Below are positions 21,563-32,286 of a DNA stretch of 64,000 nt, piece after piece. A model generated the notes under the pieces. That model was not told the origin of the DNA. It saw only the letters and a program-made list of their open reading frames with translations, and did no database searches. Both the position numbers and the translations under genes were made by a program. Numbering within the stretch: the first letter of the stretch is position 1; each line of letters begins with the position of its first letter. Source of the stretch: Drechmeria coniospora (Eukaryota; Ascomycota; Sordariomycetes; Hypocreales; Ophiocordycipitaceae); assembly GCF_001625195.1 (NCBI RefSeq), contig NC_054390.1, forward strand, positions 6,359,222 to 6,423,221, given 5' to 3'.

Positions 21563-24500
21563 TTACAAGGGCATCGCCATCCTCGACTTCTTTAAGCTTT
21601 CGAGGTCATCTCGGCAGCTCCCGCAGTGTCTGTCTCTCCAATCCCAAAGCTCTCCTTTCCTGCTGCTCGTCATGGAGCTCAGCAGATTCCGGGTTCGAGA
21701 GTCCTCCCGAGAGCCCTTGGCCTCCTCGCTCTTCTTCATCGCCGAATCTAGGCTGTCGCATAAAGACTTCTCGTTGATGAGCCAATTTTCCCATTCCGAC
21801 TGCAAAATCTCCCGCTCTACGCTGTTGACGACGCGCATTGCCACCATCAGATCGTGGCGGTACGTCCCCAACCGCTGTCGTGTTCGCCGCAGCCGGCGAG
21901 CCATGGAGCGGCTGGACGGCAAGGTCAACGTCGTGCCTTCGTCCTCCCAGGGCGCGTCCACGTCGGCGGAGCCCATAAGGTTCTTGTAAGTGCTAAAGCA
22001 GGAGCTGTTTGCCGGCGATGATGGCTCGATGCTGCCCGCGCCGGTGGCCTTGTCCAGATCCGCAAAGTAGATTGCCTTGCTCATCACCAAGTTGGGCTTC
22101 ACCCCCACGCGATGCATAAACTTTGCCGCGCTCCTTTCCTTCCACCACGCCGAGGACTCGGCCGACATCAACAGCAGGTTCGTCAATGCGCTGAAGCCGA
22201 GCAGCAAGAGTATGACCCGATTCGCCGATATGACGCCAAATATCGTCCTCAGGCCGGCAAACGACCACATGATGAGCGAAGACACGGCGCTCTCGGCGAA
22301 CGACCTCACAGTCTCCAGCAGCAGGGCCGTCAGCGTGCGAGGCTTGGTGGCATCCTTCCGGCTCGAGCCCGTCGCGGCCGGCGAGAAGACGACAACCTGC
22401 GTCTGCTGGCCAACGTGACCGTAGACTTGTATCGCGCGATTGGTGCGGCTCCGCGGCCCCAGCTTTCGCACCTGGTCGGTGGCCAGCTCGGCGAGCTCTT
22501 CGGCGTCGTTGCTCAAATCACGGAGCGCCTGCCTTTCAATCAGATTCTTCGACAGGGCGCGCGCCTTGGACCAGTCGATCTTGATGTACACGGCAAGCTT
22601 GCACTTTGACTTGGCAACGTGCGTGATGACGACCTTCATGACCAGTTTGAAGCTGCTGGAATGCGGTAGGTGCCAGGCTGTTTTGATGTGCGTCACGACG
22701 TACGTGACATGGTCGTTGTAGACGTCAATCGTCTGGAAATCATTGATGCTCGCCGACTTGGAACGGCCAAACAGGTCAACATGGTTCACCTTGAACTGGA
22801 AGTCTCGCTGCATCTTGCCCTCGTCCACGAGAATCCAGGGGCCCTGGGCAATCTGCTGCGCCCTGTGCTCAAAGTATAGCTTTGGGAAGACGAAACTCTT
22901 GTCCCCGAAGAGGACGTGGAAGCATGCCTTGGCGCTGATCTCAAAGTGCCTGTCGGCCGCCATCTCCGTCATGCCCTCCGGCACGTACACGACCGGATGA
23001 GGCGGGAGATGCAGCTTCAACGGCAGCCTCGGCGATCTGGCCGGTCGAGCATGAACGTGATGCTGCTGCAGATGACGCGCCACCACCGGCTTCCCGCACA
23101 TGGGCGGGTCATCCGCAGGCGTGGTGGGCGACGTCTCCTCCCAGCCGTCGGCGCCCGGACTGTGCTTCTCGTACTCGTCCCTCTCGACGTTGAGCAGGGC
23201 CGAGACGATGTCCCCCGTGTCCATGGGCTCCTCCGCTTGCAAGTTGTCCACCAAGAGGTTGAGGCGCGTGTGGAGCAGGTGAAGGTCGTCGAGGAAGACC
23301 TTGATGCTGATGCGCGTGTGTCCCGTCTCGTTGGTGTCCCGGCCGAGGTGCAAGAATATGAAGTCGCAGTCGCTCCCGGAGGCCGTCGTCATCTCCGTGA
23401 TGATGTCGAGATGGATGCTGAAGGCGACGACGAGCCCCATATGCTGGCTGTAGAAATACATGTTGTCGGCCGTCACGAAGATGCGACCGTCGCCCTGGAG
23501 CGGCCGGCTCGGAGACCCGCTCTCCCTGACGCTCGACCAGGCCGCCCTGAACACAAGCACCAGCTTCTCGCCCGGCGCCGCGTTCGGGAACAAGAGTCGG
23601 AATTGGGGGTTCTGAGCGTGCAGTTCCATCGGGTAGTTGGAAGGATCACGGTCGGCCTGCTTCTCGGCGGCCCTGGTCAGGGACGTCGGTGCGGTTTCCT
23701 GAACGACGACGCCGTACGGATCATTGTCGTCCAGACGGGGCAAGGTAGGCTGCTCAGGCGCACCACCGGCGGCCGACCAGACATGGCTTCCCCAGAAATT
23801 GGCCACGACCGACATTGGCAGCTTGCGACCGTTGCCGAGGCCACGGCGTTCCACCGCAGCGAAGACGGCAGCACGGCTCAGGGTCGTCATAGTCGGCGGC
23901 TTCGCCCATGTCGGCGGAGCGAGGGAGCCAGGCGCACTGTCGAGAGGAGGCGCAAGCCTGGAAGCAAGCTTTGGAGCGACGGGCAGCAGGTTGTGACTTG
24001 AGGCCGAATTCATGGTTCCGCCGGGTGGGTTGGAGGCGGCGACGGAGCCGGCATCGCCGCCGGCGTTAAACGTGCTTCTGCGGTGGAGGTCCAGCCTCTG
24101 GATAATTCTTGCGGCATGCTCGCGGCCGCTCTCACCATCTTCCCGCATCGCCAAGTCCTTGCCGAGGGCGGTGAAGGATCGTCGACCGAAACTGCCGTTG
24201 GCATCAAGGCTGTGCCTAGTGGCGAGATGTCCATCTTGGCTCGGGACAATGAGGGTCGCCGATCTCTCGAAGCCGGGGTTGGAATCGTCGGCGGCGCCGA
24301 GCGGGTTATCGGCCGCCTTGGCAGAGAACTCGGGCATGCACGGCGGCGAGATGGAAAAGGCAGGATCGGCGCCGCCCGACGACGAGCTCGAGCCGCGATC
24401 CATGCTGGCTTCAAAGGCCTTCTTCTTTGTGACCTCGAAAACGTCGAGCCACTGGACGAGCTGCTTTTGCGTCTCCGCCTGCAACATCATCGTCTGGTTC

Positions 24501-25615
24501 TTCGTCTTGACCTCGAGGCAGAAGCGCCTCTCCTCGCCGACGGCCGGCCTCGCGTTGCAGAGCAGCACGCCAATCTCGTCGCCCTGCAGCACACCGTGGG
24601 ACCCGGCGACGAGCCAACCGAAGACGCCATCGCGGCAGTAGTACCAGCGGCGGACCCAGGTGTAGCGAACCGGTTTGCTCGATGCGACGCGCAACGACAG
24701 CCATCCCTGCTTTTCCGATATGCCAGGAGCCTCATCCTTGGCGCGTAGGCTCATGGGCCCTCGCGATCCTAGGAGCGGGACCGTCGATGTGCTGTAGTCT
24801 TCCAATTCGCGAGACGGCTTGAAGTCTTCCATGGTGCTCTCGCCGATGGCCCTTCGTGCGTGCTGCAGCTCGGTTCTGAAGACGCTCTCGGAGAGCTCCA
24901 TCTCCTTGGCCCAGCCTCGCAACCTGTCCATCTCACGCGACCATCGAGTGGCGCTCGCCGAGACGTCGCGCGAGCGCTTCATCTCTTCCCACAGTTCGTT
25001 GCAGACCTTGACGAGCAGCTTGTCGACGGTGAAGCGGAGCTGGGGTGCCAGCTGGCAGTAGTCCATGGAAGCTTGCAGGTAGGCTTTTCGGTTCTCGTAG
25101 ACGGAGAAGGCATCTTCGCGGAGCGCCGACGGCTCCTTTGTCTTCGATTGACCGACGTAGCGGGCAAGGATGGAGTCGTACGACCGTTGCGTCTGCTCCA
25201 GCGACCGGCGAATCTCCTTGAAGTTTCGCAAATCGTTGCCCAGAAAGGCACGAATCGGCTCGACGACGAGCCCATCCAGCTTCCGCATGCTGCTCAGCAT
25301 CTGCACCCAGCACTCTCGCTGGCCGTCGGCAACCCACTTCAGGGCGAGGAAGCTGTAGTCGTTTTCGACGAGGCTCTCGACAGCCGAGGGCATCGACCTG
25401 GCGAGATATGCATTGACCGACTCCTCGAGGCCGAGGACGTCATGAACGAGCCTCGAAGTGGAGGTGGCATACCCGTTGAGCCATTTCTCGAGCGCGTCGA
25501 TCTGGTCAGCAAAGTGGGCGGCCGACGCTCGAAAGGCGGGCGAGTCGAGTGCCGCCTCGTTGAGGCCGACGGGGATGCCCTGGCCCGACGGCCGTTGGGC
25601 GGCGGCTATGGACAT
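21563..25615 (-). CDS. Sip3/Lam3-type membrane-contact protein (BAR, PH, GRAM-like, VASt, TM)
   Basis: One uninterrupted minus-strand exon from ATG at 25615 to the stop at 21563 encodes 1350 residues. Residues ~20-270 form a BAR-like helical region. A PH domain spans ~298-395, from KQGWLSLR to QLVQWLDVFE. A Ser-rich linker follows. A GRAM-like segment lies at ~670-745 (GRIFVTADNMYFYSQHMG). A VASt domain begins ~887 (FEISAKACFHVLFGD, then KLYFEHRAQQ). Hydrophobic membrane segment(s) lie at ~1115-1152, and the C-terminus is charged and helical. This order matches the yeast Lam1/Ysp1-Lam3/Sip3 proteins, tethered in the ER at contacts with the plasma membrane and linked to sterol traffic. The frame is open upstream of the chosen ATG, but that part is low-quality sequence entering a repeat block. 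Which member of the family this is was not determined. Confidence 0.92.
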   Translation of the reverse strand: MSIAAAQRPSGQGIPVGLNEAALDSPAFRASAAHFADQIDALEKWLNGYATSTSRLVHDVLGLEESVNAYLARSMPSAVESLVENDYSFLALKWVADGQRECWVQMLSSMRKLDGLVVEPIRAFLGNDLRNFKEIRRSLEQTQRSYDSILARYVGQSKTKEPSALREDAFSVYENRKAYLQASMDYCQLAPQLRFTVDKLLVKVCNELWEEMKRSRDVSASATRWSREMDRLRGWAKEMELSESVFRTELQHARRAIGESTMEDFKPSRELEDYSTSTVPLLGSRGPMSLRAKDEAPGISEKQGWLSLRVASSKPVRYTWVRRWYYCRDGVFGWLVAGSHGVLQGDEIGVLLCNARPAVGEERRFCLEVKTKNQTMMLQAETQKQLVQWLDVFEVTKKKAFEASMDRGSSSSSGGADPAFSISPPCMPEFSAKAADNPLGAADDSNPGFERSATLIVPSQDGHLATRHSLDANGSFGRRSFTALGKDLAMREDGESGREHAARIIQRLDLHRRSTFNAGGDAGSVAASNPPGGTMNSASSHNLLPVAPKLASRLAPPLDSAPGSLAPPTWAKPPTMTTLSRAAVFAAVERRGLGNGRKLPMSVVANFWGSHVWSAAGGAPEQPTLPRLDDNDPYGVVVQETAPTSLTRAAEKQADRDPSNYPMELHAQNPQFRLLFPNAAPGEKLVLVFRAAWSSVRESGSPSRPLQGDGRIFVTADNMYFYSQHMGLVVAFSIHLDIITEMTTASGSDCDFIFLHLGRDTNETGHTRISIKVFLDDLHLLHTRLNLLVDNLQAEEPMDTGDIVSALLNVERDEYEKHSPGADGWEETSPTTPADDPPMCGKPVVARHLQQHHVHARPARSPRLPLKLHLPPHPVVYVPEGMTEMAADRHFEISAKACFHVLFGDKSFVFPKLYFEHRAQQIAQGPWILVDEGKMQRDFQFKVNHVDLFGRSKSASINDFQTIDVYNDHVTYVVTHIKTAWHLPHSSSFKLVMKVVITHVAKSKCKLAVYIKIDWSKARALSKNLIERQALRDLSNDAEELAELATDQVRKLGPRSRTNRAIQVYGHVGQQTQVVVFSPAATGSSRKDATKPRTLTALLLETVRSFAESAVSSLIMWSFAGLRTIFGVISANRVILLLLGFSALTNLLLMSAESSAWWKERSAAKFMHRVGVKPNLVMSKAIYFADLDKATGAGSIEPSSPANSSCFSTYKNLMGSADVDAPWEDEGTTLTLPSSRSMARRLRRTRQRLGTYRHDLMVAMRVVNSVEREILQSEWENWLINEKSLCDSLDSAMKKSEEAKGSREDSRTRNLLSSMTSSRKGELWDWRDRHCGSCRDDLESLKKSRMAMPL

Positions 25616-26903
25616 GGCTGACGTTGCGCAATCGACTGTATCCGCATTGTTTTCGACCAGCTTGCGAAGAAGGTGATGATGTCGTGCCGGTGCCGGATGC
25701 AAGGAGGAAGTTATTATGGTGGTGTACGGAGTAGAGTGGTGAAACATGGGAGTTGGGAAAGCTCTCGAGCTGACGTATTTGCGAGTACATGCAGGTACCA
25801 TGCAAGTAAGTACTTTGTTGTACAGTAACGCACTTGTGCTGTTGGCATAGGCATGTACAGGTACCTGTATATTGCAGTAATGCACTAGGGTTGCCCGGTC
25901 CGTCGTTGTACTTGCATGCGCAGGTGCTGTACGGATACTGTATGTAGCTATTTCAAGCAGCACGCACCCCACAAATCATCACTCCATGATGCGGCACAGT
26001 ACCTCGAGCAGGTGTCAAGTACATGTACATCTACGTACTTGGGCGGACCGTACCTACATGTACTCCGGCAGTCAGTAATACTAATACTACCTACAACGAC
26101 TTAACTACTCGTGATGACGACGTCCGCGAACGTAAGACATGCTCCGTTCTAACCCAATACAAAGTCAAGCCAAGCCCAGCATTCTCGATCCATCTCCCAC
26201 TAAACGACGATATGCGCTCTGCCCGTCCAGCTACTACAGCACTGCTGCTTCTTGGCCCATGACCCCCATGAAACATGCACATTCACTTTCAGCATGGAAC
26301 ACGTCCGGGCAAGCGAGCACTCCTGATTGATTCTCTCGACCGCCCGCCGTCCGGCCTTTGCTTTCGTACAGCCAGTCCCCTGCGGTCGATAGACTCGATC
26401 AACCGCTTGCCGGGCTTCGTCTCCGAGCTGCACCTCCCTCTCCGTCGACGCCGTGGGCTCCCGCTCGTGCTGGGCAGTCGTCGAGCGCCGACGACAGGAA
26501 CCGACAAGTAAACGCAAAACACGTCGCCCCGTCACCACGTACACCCACCACCTCATTCTCGTCACAAATCTGGAGGAAGCCAATGGTCCTGTGAGCCAGG
26601 GTTCCGAAGCAGGCCGTGGACGGATCCGCAGTCAGGCTCACCTCCAGTTCTACCAATCATTCAGCTCAAGGAGCCGTCATCATGGAGCGAAGCGGGCTTG
26701 GCCGCAACGGGCCATGGCCTTCGAGGGGAGGCCCGGCTTCGGCTCTTCGCCGCAAAGGCGACGGAGCGAATGACATCGGCGCGGCTCCGGCCGACCTCGG
26801 CGCGACGTCATGCTTCTCCTCTTCGCCGGACGCCGACGGTCGAACTTGAGCAGGACCCTCGTGCGAAACGAGGGAATCTGCTGGTCAATCTGGGGGTGGC
26901 ACG
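25616..26903. other. Gap between the Sip3/Lam3-like and eRF1 genes
   Basis: 1.3 kb containing the promoter of the Sip3/Lam3-like gene and the 3' flank of the eRF1 gene (both on the minus strand). The part at 25690-26110 is GTAC-rich. The rest is GC-balanced with short, unconvincing open frames. Confidence 0.5.
25690..26110. repeat. GTAC-rich block upstream of the Sip3/Lam3-like gene
   Basis: Contains GTACGGAGTAG at 25725, many GTAC/TGTACA/CAGGTAC words and TACATGTACTCCGG near 26055. It has the same character as the block at 800-3240. Confidence 0.65.
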
Positions 26904-28649
26904 TTAGCTTCCCTTCCCTGGGGTGCCGCGGGTGCCGGGAGAGGGGGGGAGGGGGGCCGAACCGTCATAGTAGTCGTCGTCGTCGTCGAGGTCGGCGAGC
27001 TGCTCAAAGTTGACTTTGTAACGGAGGAGGCCGCCGATGCCGCCGAAGCCCTTGACGAACTGGTTGCCTTCGGTGGAGCGGTCCGAGACGAACTCGAGGG
27101 CGGTGCCGAAATCCTTGTAGTGCTCGGCGATCCACTCGAGGAAGGACTCCTGGGCGACAATGTCCATCTCCTGCCCCGTCTGCTTGTCGAGGAAGGCGTC
27201 TCGGTTGCCCTGCTCCTGCTGCTTGGTGGTGTGAAGGACGATCTCGTTGCCGTCGGAATCTTTGAGGGTCCAGCGGGTGATCTCGAGACTCTCGAAGACG
27301 ATGAGGATCTCGACGGCACCGAGCTCGAGGGCCTTGAGGGTGTCGTCGATGCCGTAGCAGACCTTGCCCGTGTCCTGGCTGATCTCCTCGAAGTACTTGC
27401 CGATGAGCTTCTTCTCCTGGATGAACTTGACGTTGCCGAGCGTCTCCGACGAGAGCTCGATGGCCTGGTTGAAGCCGTTCTCGCCACCGTACGAGACGTC
27501 GACGACCTTGATGACCTTTGTCTGGAGACGGTTGTCGAACATGTCGGAGGCGTTGAGGTCGTTCTTGAAGTCGGCGGAACCGGCGAGGATGATGCCGGCG
27601 ACGTTGACCTTGTCGGCGGTGATGAAGTTTTGCACCGCCAGCTCGGCCACCTTGCGGACGTAGTTGTGACGCTTCTCCTCGCGCAGACGGGCGAAACGCA
27701 GGGCGGACTGACCACCACGACCGTGCTTCTTGGGCAGGTCGACGGAGAATTTGTGGACCACGTCGCGCGTGTTTCCGCTCAGGGTTCCGAAGAGGGCGCC
27801 GTTGCCGTCCATGATGATGAAGCCGAACTTTTGGTCCGACTCGAGCAGCTCGGCCAAGGCCTCGGTGTGGAACTTGTTGTCGCAGAGGTACAGCGACGTG
27901 TTGATGGGCTTGAACGGCTCGAAGTCGATGTTGACCTTTCGTTCCTTGCCTTCCTGGGTCAAGATTTCACCGCAGTAGATGACCAAGCCGTTCGGGGGGA
28001 CCTTGTTGTACAGCTTGAGACGTTGCTGAGTGGAGGTGATGGCCGACAAGACGGATTGTCGGTTGACGCGAGACTTGATGTTGGAGGCCGTGCCCTGGCG
28101 GCAGGAAGGTTAGCTCGCTCGCGACCGGCCCCGTCCACTCGGCGCGTCAGGGGGGACGCACATATTCTTCGGCCAGCATCTTGGCGGCGCGCGAAACTTG
28201 ATCCTTGGGCGCTAGCAGTCGTCGTGAGTGCATGCACAATGTCGGAAGAGGAAGAAGGAGAGGGAGGGAGGGAAGGAGGGAAGGGAGGAGAGAGGAGAGG
28301 GCAAGGTTTGGCGACGGGAACATACGGATGATGAGGGAAATCATGGAGGTGCCATTGCCTCTGGCGGCCTCGAGGCGCTTGATGAGCTTCTTGACCTTCC
28401 AGATCTCAATCTGAAGACGGATAACCTGTTAACCACTGCAGTGCGCCGTCGGCAATGGCCTCGTGCTGGCGATTTGTGCTTGTGCTTCCCCTTGACGTCC
28501 GTCCTCGCGGCGCAGGGACGCCGAGGGGTGAGGGGCACGACGAGGAGGAGAGGGGAGCACAATTTTTTTTGCACCAAGGTAGGGTGCGAGGGCATGGGCA
28601 GGGACCGACTCACGTTCCTCTCGGCCTCGTTCGCTTGCGCGTCGCTCAT
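26904..28649 (-). CDS. sup45: Eukaryotic peptide chain release factor eRF1 (Sup45)
   Basis: Minus-strand exons 28649-28614, 28410-28326, 28211-28162 and 28094-26904 give 453 residues. Donors are GTGAGT, GTATGT and GTGCGT; the first intron is 203 bp. The first 57 residues ([40 protein letters not shown]) are spread over three small exons. The NIKS motif (62-65) and the YLCDNKF motif mark the stop-codon-reading domain. GGQ (184-186, in [10 protein letters not shown]) is the peptidyl-hydrolysis motif. The C-terminal domain ends in the acidic [12 protein letters not shown] expected of the family. A further ~20 residues rich in Pro, Gly and Ser follow, making the protein somewhat longer than usual. 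The motifs are standard, which fits the standard genetic code. Confidence 0.97.
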
Positions 28650-30320
28650 TTTGACAGTGGTTTCTCGGGACGTCGGGGCGAGCAAAATGTCTGGCTGAGT
28701 GCTCGCGAGTCGAAGGGGGAGGAAATTCTCTCTTGGGGGGGCAGCCGTGGGGGGGAAAGGAGCAAGAGAGTGAGCGCGCTGAAGCGGGTGCGTGGGGGTT
28801 GCGGTGACACATGGGCCGGAGGACAGCAATTGGATGTGGAGTGCAAGTTTTATTACCCTGTTACAGTACGGAGTACTCCATACATAAATTACTCCGCATG
28901 TACTCCGTGTTGCCTGTACATGTACTTTGCTAATACCTGATACCTGCCTACTAAATACTTACTGTACTCCGTACAACTAGTACATGTACATGTATGTAAG
29001 TACTTGTGCTGTAAAGTAAGAAAGTAAATACTTGATCACTAATATTAGGAACCAAGGCACCTACTGTACCGCACACCGTATTTAGGGCGTGACTTTATCA
29101 GTGCAGTGCAGTTCGAGTCCGAGTGCACCTAAAAGTATAGCACACTTACTGTACTGTACGTGCAGTACACCTACCTAGGAGTACTTACTATTTACTGAGT
29201 ACAGCCTGCACAGAGTGGACGTTGAAATTCGAGTGTTCATATACACCTACAAGCATCTTTGTGCCTCTGATATGGGTTACTCTGTAATTACGTGCAGTGT
29301 ACGGAGTACGGAGTATTCCATAGGACTTGTACGGAGAGCATGCACCCCTACGGTAGATGCAGTTGTTTGTAGATGTACGCCTACAGTACATCACAAGCGT
29401 ACAACAACATGAACAGTACTGTGCAGTCTTTACTTGTAGTCCACCCATTGCACGAGAACGCTTATGCATAGAGGTAGGTTGTGCCTTGTGAAATCATTTC
29501 TGATAAAATACAAGTAGTTGTATTGTACGGTTATCTATCTACATGTACCGAGTAGGACATGCTGCATGGTCGTCATTTTTATTCATTCCATCTACTTCAA
29601 GTAATTAGACGTGCGATGCCAGAACGAGTTATTCCCTGCCGCGTCTACTGGCTGTCCGACGGCTCCGAGAACTGTTCTAGTTCCCATGAACAGGGCTTTT
29701 GTAGCAGCAAATCCGATACTTCTGGAGGCGGAGCAGCCGCCCAAAATGATGAGTATTTTTTTTAATACGTAAAAGGATAGACTTGATGAGCAAGACGGGA
29801 TGAAAGAGAAAGGGAGGACAGGATGCAGGAGTGGATTCCTTTCGACGGCGGAGAAATGCATCGTGCCGACGCTGTTGGTGATGGTCACCACTCAATCTAA
29901 TCGTCTGCGCAAGGACACCCAAGTGCCTCATGGTGGTGATGCTCTACGGTAGTCAGTACCTCGACGTGATATTTTCGCATACCCATTACTCCAAAACCCT
30001 TTTCAACGGCAAAGCCGGCTGATCATTGCCTGGTACGTACCGCACGGATTGGTCAAGGACCTTTTTGGCGTCGAGGTTGAGGCCGTCACAAGCCGAGCCT
30101 ACAACCCTTTTAACCGCCTCTTCCCGCCCAGCAGAAAGGCCGGGTGAAGGGAAGGGAACGAAATACGAAATGGCCACCAGCTGATACAGATTCGTAGCCA
30201 TCTTCGCACGCATCCGCGCCCAGTCGGCTTACTTACCTCTTGTCTTTGCTCCCATCATTTCGCTCGGAATCTCAAACATCGTCTTCGTGGATTCCTGGCC
30301 GGTAGCCTACCACCACCACA
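28650..30320. other. Divergent gap between the eRF1 and crotonase-fold genes
   Basis: 1.7 kb holding both promoters. The central 28850-29560 is a GTAC-rich block. The remaining sequence has only short open frames and no supported gene. Confidence 0.5.
28850..29560. repeat. GTAC-rich block with clustered GTACGGAGTAC motifs
   Basis: Complete or near-complete motifs appear at 28866-28880, 28895-28907, 28968-28978 and 29308-29325 (two overlapping copies). TGTACA and CTAC words are abundant and GC is low. No coding sequence is visible. Confidence 0.75.
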
Positions 30321-31160
30321 ATGACGAGTGGCGAGGCTAAAGGACAAGCGATCGAGGTCAGCAAGACCGAGAATGGCATCACGACCATTACCATCAACCG
30401 CTACCATCGTCGCAACGCCATCGATGGCCCGACCGGCAGGCAGCTCACCGACGCCTTTCTCGCCTTCGAAGCCGATGCCGCCCAAAAGGTGTGCGTCTTT
30501 CACGGGGCCAATGGCACTTTCTGCGCAGGCTTCGACTTGCACGAGGTCGCCAGGTTCGGCTCGGCCTCGACCTCCGCCTACAGAGGTCCCATAATCGACG
30601 CGAGCCACGCGGTGGACGGGCGCAACATCGGGCCCATCGGACCGTCACGGATGCAGATCAAGAAGCCCGTCATCTGCGCCGTATCCGGTCACGCCGTCGC
30701 TGGCGGCCTCGAACTCTCGCTCCTCGGGGACATACGCGTCGCCGAAGAGGACGCCATCTTTGGCGTCTTCTGCAGGCGCTTCGGCGTGCCGCTCATCGAC
30801 GGCGGAACGGTCCGCCTGCAGGCCATCGTCGGTTTGGGCCGCGCCCTCGACATGATTCTCACCGGGCGACCCGTGTCGGCGCAGGAGGCCTTGCAGATGG
30901 GACTCGCGAACCGGGTAGTCCCCAAGGGTCAGGCGTTGAGGGCGGCGATCGAGATGGCGGAACAGCTGCTTGCCTTTCCGCAGGAGTGCATGAACGTCGA
31001 CAGGGCAAGCTGCTACTACGCAGCCTATAACGCCTCGTCATTCGAGGACGGAATGAGGAATGAGTTTGACAATGGCGTCAAGGTCATCACGACCGAAAGC
31101 CTCGCCGGTGCGGCGAGATTTGCTTCCGGCGCAGGACGCCATGGTTCATTTTCGCAATAG
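30321..31160 (+). CDS. Enoyl-CoA hydratase/isomerase (crotonase) family protein
   Basis: A single exon of 279 residues starts at ATG 30321, 14 bases after a stretch of CAC repeats. The crotonase signatures are visible: ITTITINRYHRRNAID, the oxyanion-hole segment GANGTFCAGFDL (A69-G70), and SGHAVAGGLELSLLGDIRVAEEDAIFG. The position that carries the second catalytic Glu in mitochondrial enoyl-CoA hydratase (FGQPE) instead reads FGVFCRRFG. An Asp follows in LIDGGTVRL, a pattern seen in uncharacterised crotonase-fold proteins. Classical hydratase activity is therefore uncertain. The C-terminus (HGSFSQ) is not a peroxisomal PTS1, and no clear mitochondrial presequence is seen. The lack of introns contrasts with most neighbours. 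Confidence 0.92.
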   Translation: MTSGEAKGQAIEVSKTENGITTITINRYHRRNAIDGPTGRQLTDAFLAFEADAAQKVCVFHGANGTFCAGFDLHEVARFGSASTSAYRGPIIDASHAVDGRNIGPIGPSRMQIKKPVICAVSGHAVAGGLELSLLGDIRVAEEDAIFGVFCRRFGVPLIDGGTVRLQAIVGLGRALDMILTGRPVSAQEALQMGLANRVVPKGQALRAAIEMAEQLLAFPQECMNVDRASCYYAAYNASSFEDGMRNEFDNGVKVITTESLAGAARFASGAGRHGSFSQ

Positions 31161-31713
31161 GGGTCCCTTGTCAGCACAAAGTCGTGACTGAACGTCAGTG
31201 AGGACCCCGATTTCAGGACCCAGGCACAGGGGCGTACGCAATATTTCGTGCCCTCATCCGGTGCCGAAGTGAGGCTGGCTTGATCGATCGAATGCGTTGG
31301 TGCAGAAACCCCCAGAAAACGGCCATGCGACGACGGTGAACATCTTGCAATACTAGACAAGAGCATCCAGCAAGCAGACTCTATTATGCTAGAAATTGAC
31401 GACTCGAAGATGGCGTGTGGTAGTAATACTGTCTTTGATGCCGATGTGCTGGAGAACGAGGGTCATCAACCATTAATATTAATACTGTATGGAGTACGGA
31501 GTACGGAGGTGACGTTCCCAATTGGGCAACGTCAACTACGAAGCTGTGTACGTCACAGCCTTAGGTAATAATGGCGCCTCAGACAGACAAATCGTGAGCG
31601 TCGCCAGCATCTCCTCGACGACAAAGAGCAGCCACGAACCAACCGATCGACATCCCCATCGACAACAAAGGCAAACGGAATCAAGAGGTGGCCAGGTCGC
31701 GACTACTTGCGTC
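31161..31713. other. Gap between two plus-strand genes
   Basis: 553 bp, the promoter region of the DUF1770 gene. Two overlapping copies of the GTACGGAGTAC motif lie near 31492-31508, about 210 bp before the ATG. No gene is visible. Confidence 0.5.
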
Positions 31714-32286
31714 ATGGCCGACGAGCTGGGGGAGAAGTCCGCCATTTCCTCCATCCCCGGAGAGCTGGCGACGACGTTGCAGACGGCACATCTACGACGC
31801 GATCCAAACCTCCAGTTCGACGCGGCTCCATCCACCGCCGCTGACAAAAAGGTCGTTGTCGTGCCCGACCCGGACGACGAGCCGCACGACGACGCCGACA
31901 ACATCGACGAGGATGACATCCCCTACAGCGTTCTCTCGCCCGCGCCTCGGCCTCGGCAACTCCCCCCGCTCCCCGACCTGCGCTTCGAGCAGAGCTACCT
32001 ACGCAGCATAGCCGGGGCGGACACGTGGTGGAAGGTGGTGCTGATTACGACGAGGGACCAGGTAGGGACCCTCTGTGCTCGTCGTCGAAACCGTATTGAC
32101 GTGCCTTTGATGCAGGTAATCATGCCCTTGGCCCAAGGCTTGATCTACAACCTCCTCCTCTGCGGATGGCAGCAGTGGAATCGCAACGCCAGGCTGCATG
32201 GGAACTCTGTAGGGGCGAGGGTTAGAAGGTGGTGGTACGGCGTGAACAAATGGCCGATATCCAAACCCCACCACAGCATGCGATAG
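31714..32286 (+). CDS. DUF1770 family fungal protein
   Basis: Two exons, 31714-32061 and 32116-32286, encode 172 residues. The 54-bp intron (donor GTAGGG, acceptor CAG) has no stop and is in phase, so retention would add 18 residues. Splicing gives ITTRDQ-VIMPLAQGLIYNLLLCGWQQWNRNA, matching the family pattern. Earlier segments are ELATTLQTAHLRRDPNLQFD, an acidic stretch (DPDDEPHDDADNIDEDD), YSVLSPAPRPRQLPPLPDLRFEQSYLRSI and ADTWWKV. The end is basic and aromatic (RVRRWWYGVNKW). DUF1770 proteins are confined to fungi and have no known function. The hydrophobic MPLAQGLIYNLLLCGW helix may be membrane-associated. The start is the ATG nearest the conserved region; the frame is open upstream. It converges on the chromatin-protein gene. 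Confidence 0.88.
   Translation: MADELGEKSAISSIPGELATTLQTAHLRRDPNLQFDAAPSTAADKKVVVVPDPDDEPHDDADNIDEDDIPYSVLSPAPRPRQLPPLPDLRFEQSYLRSIAGADTWWKVVLITTRDQVGTLCARRRNRIDVPLMQVIMPLAQGLIYNLLLCGWQQWNRNARLHGNSVGARVRRWWYGVNKWPISKPHHSMR

Noticed and set aside
22916..24001. 361-codon frame antisense to the Sip3/Lam3-like gene
   Set aside because: Shadow of the real gene; Arg/His/Val-rich with no motif.
27120..28331. 403-codon frame antisense to eRF1
   Set aside because: Leu/Val/Asp/Glu/Gly-rich mirror of a highly conserved gene; crosses its introns.
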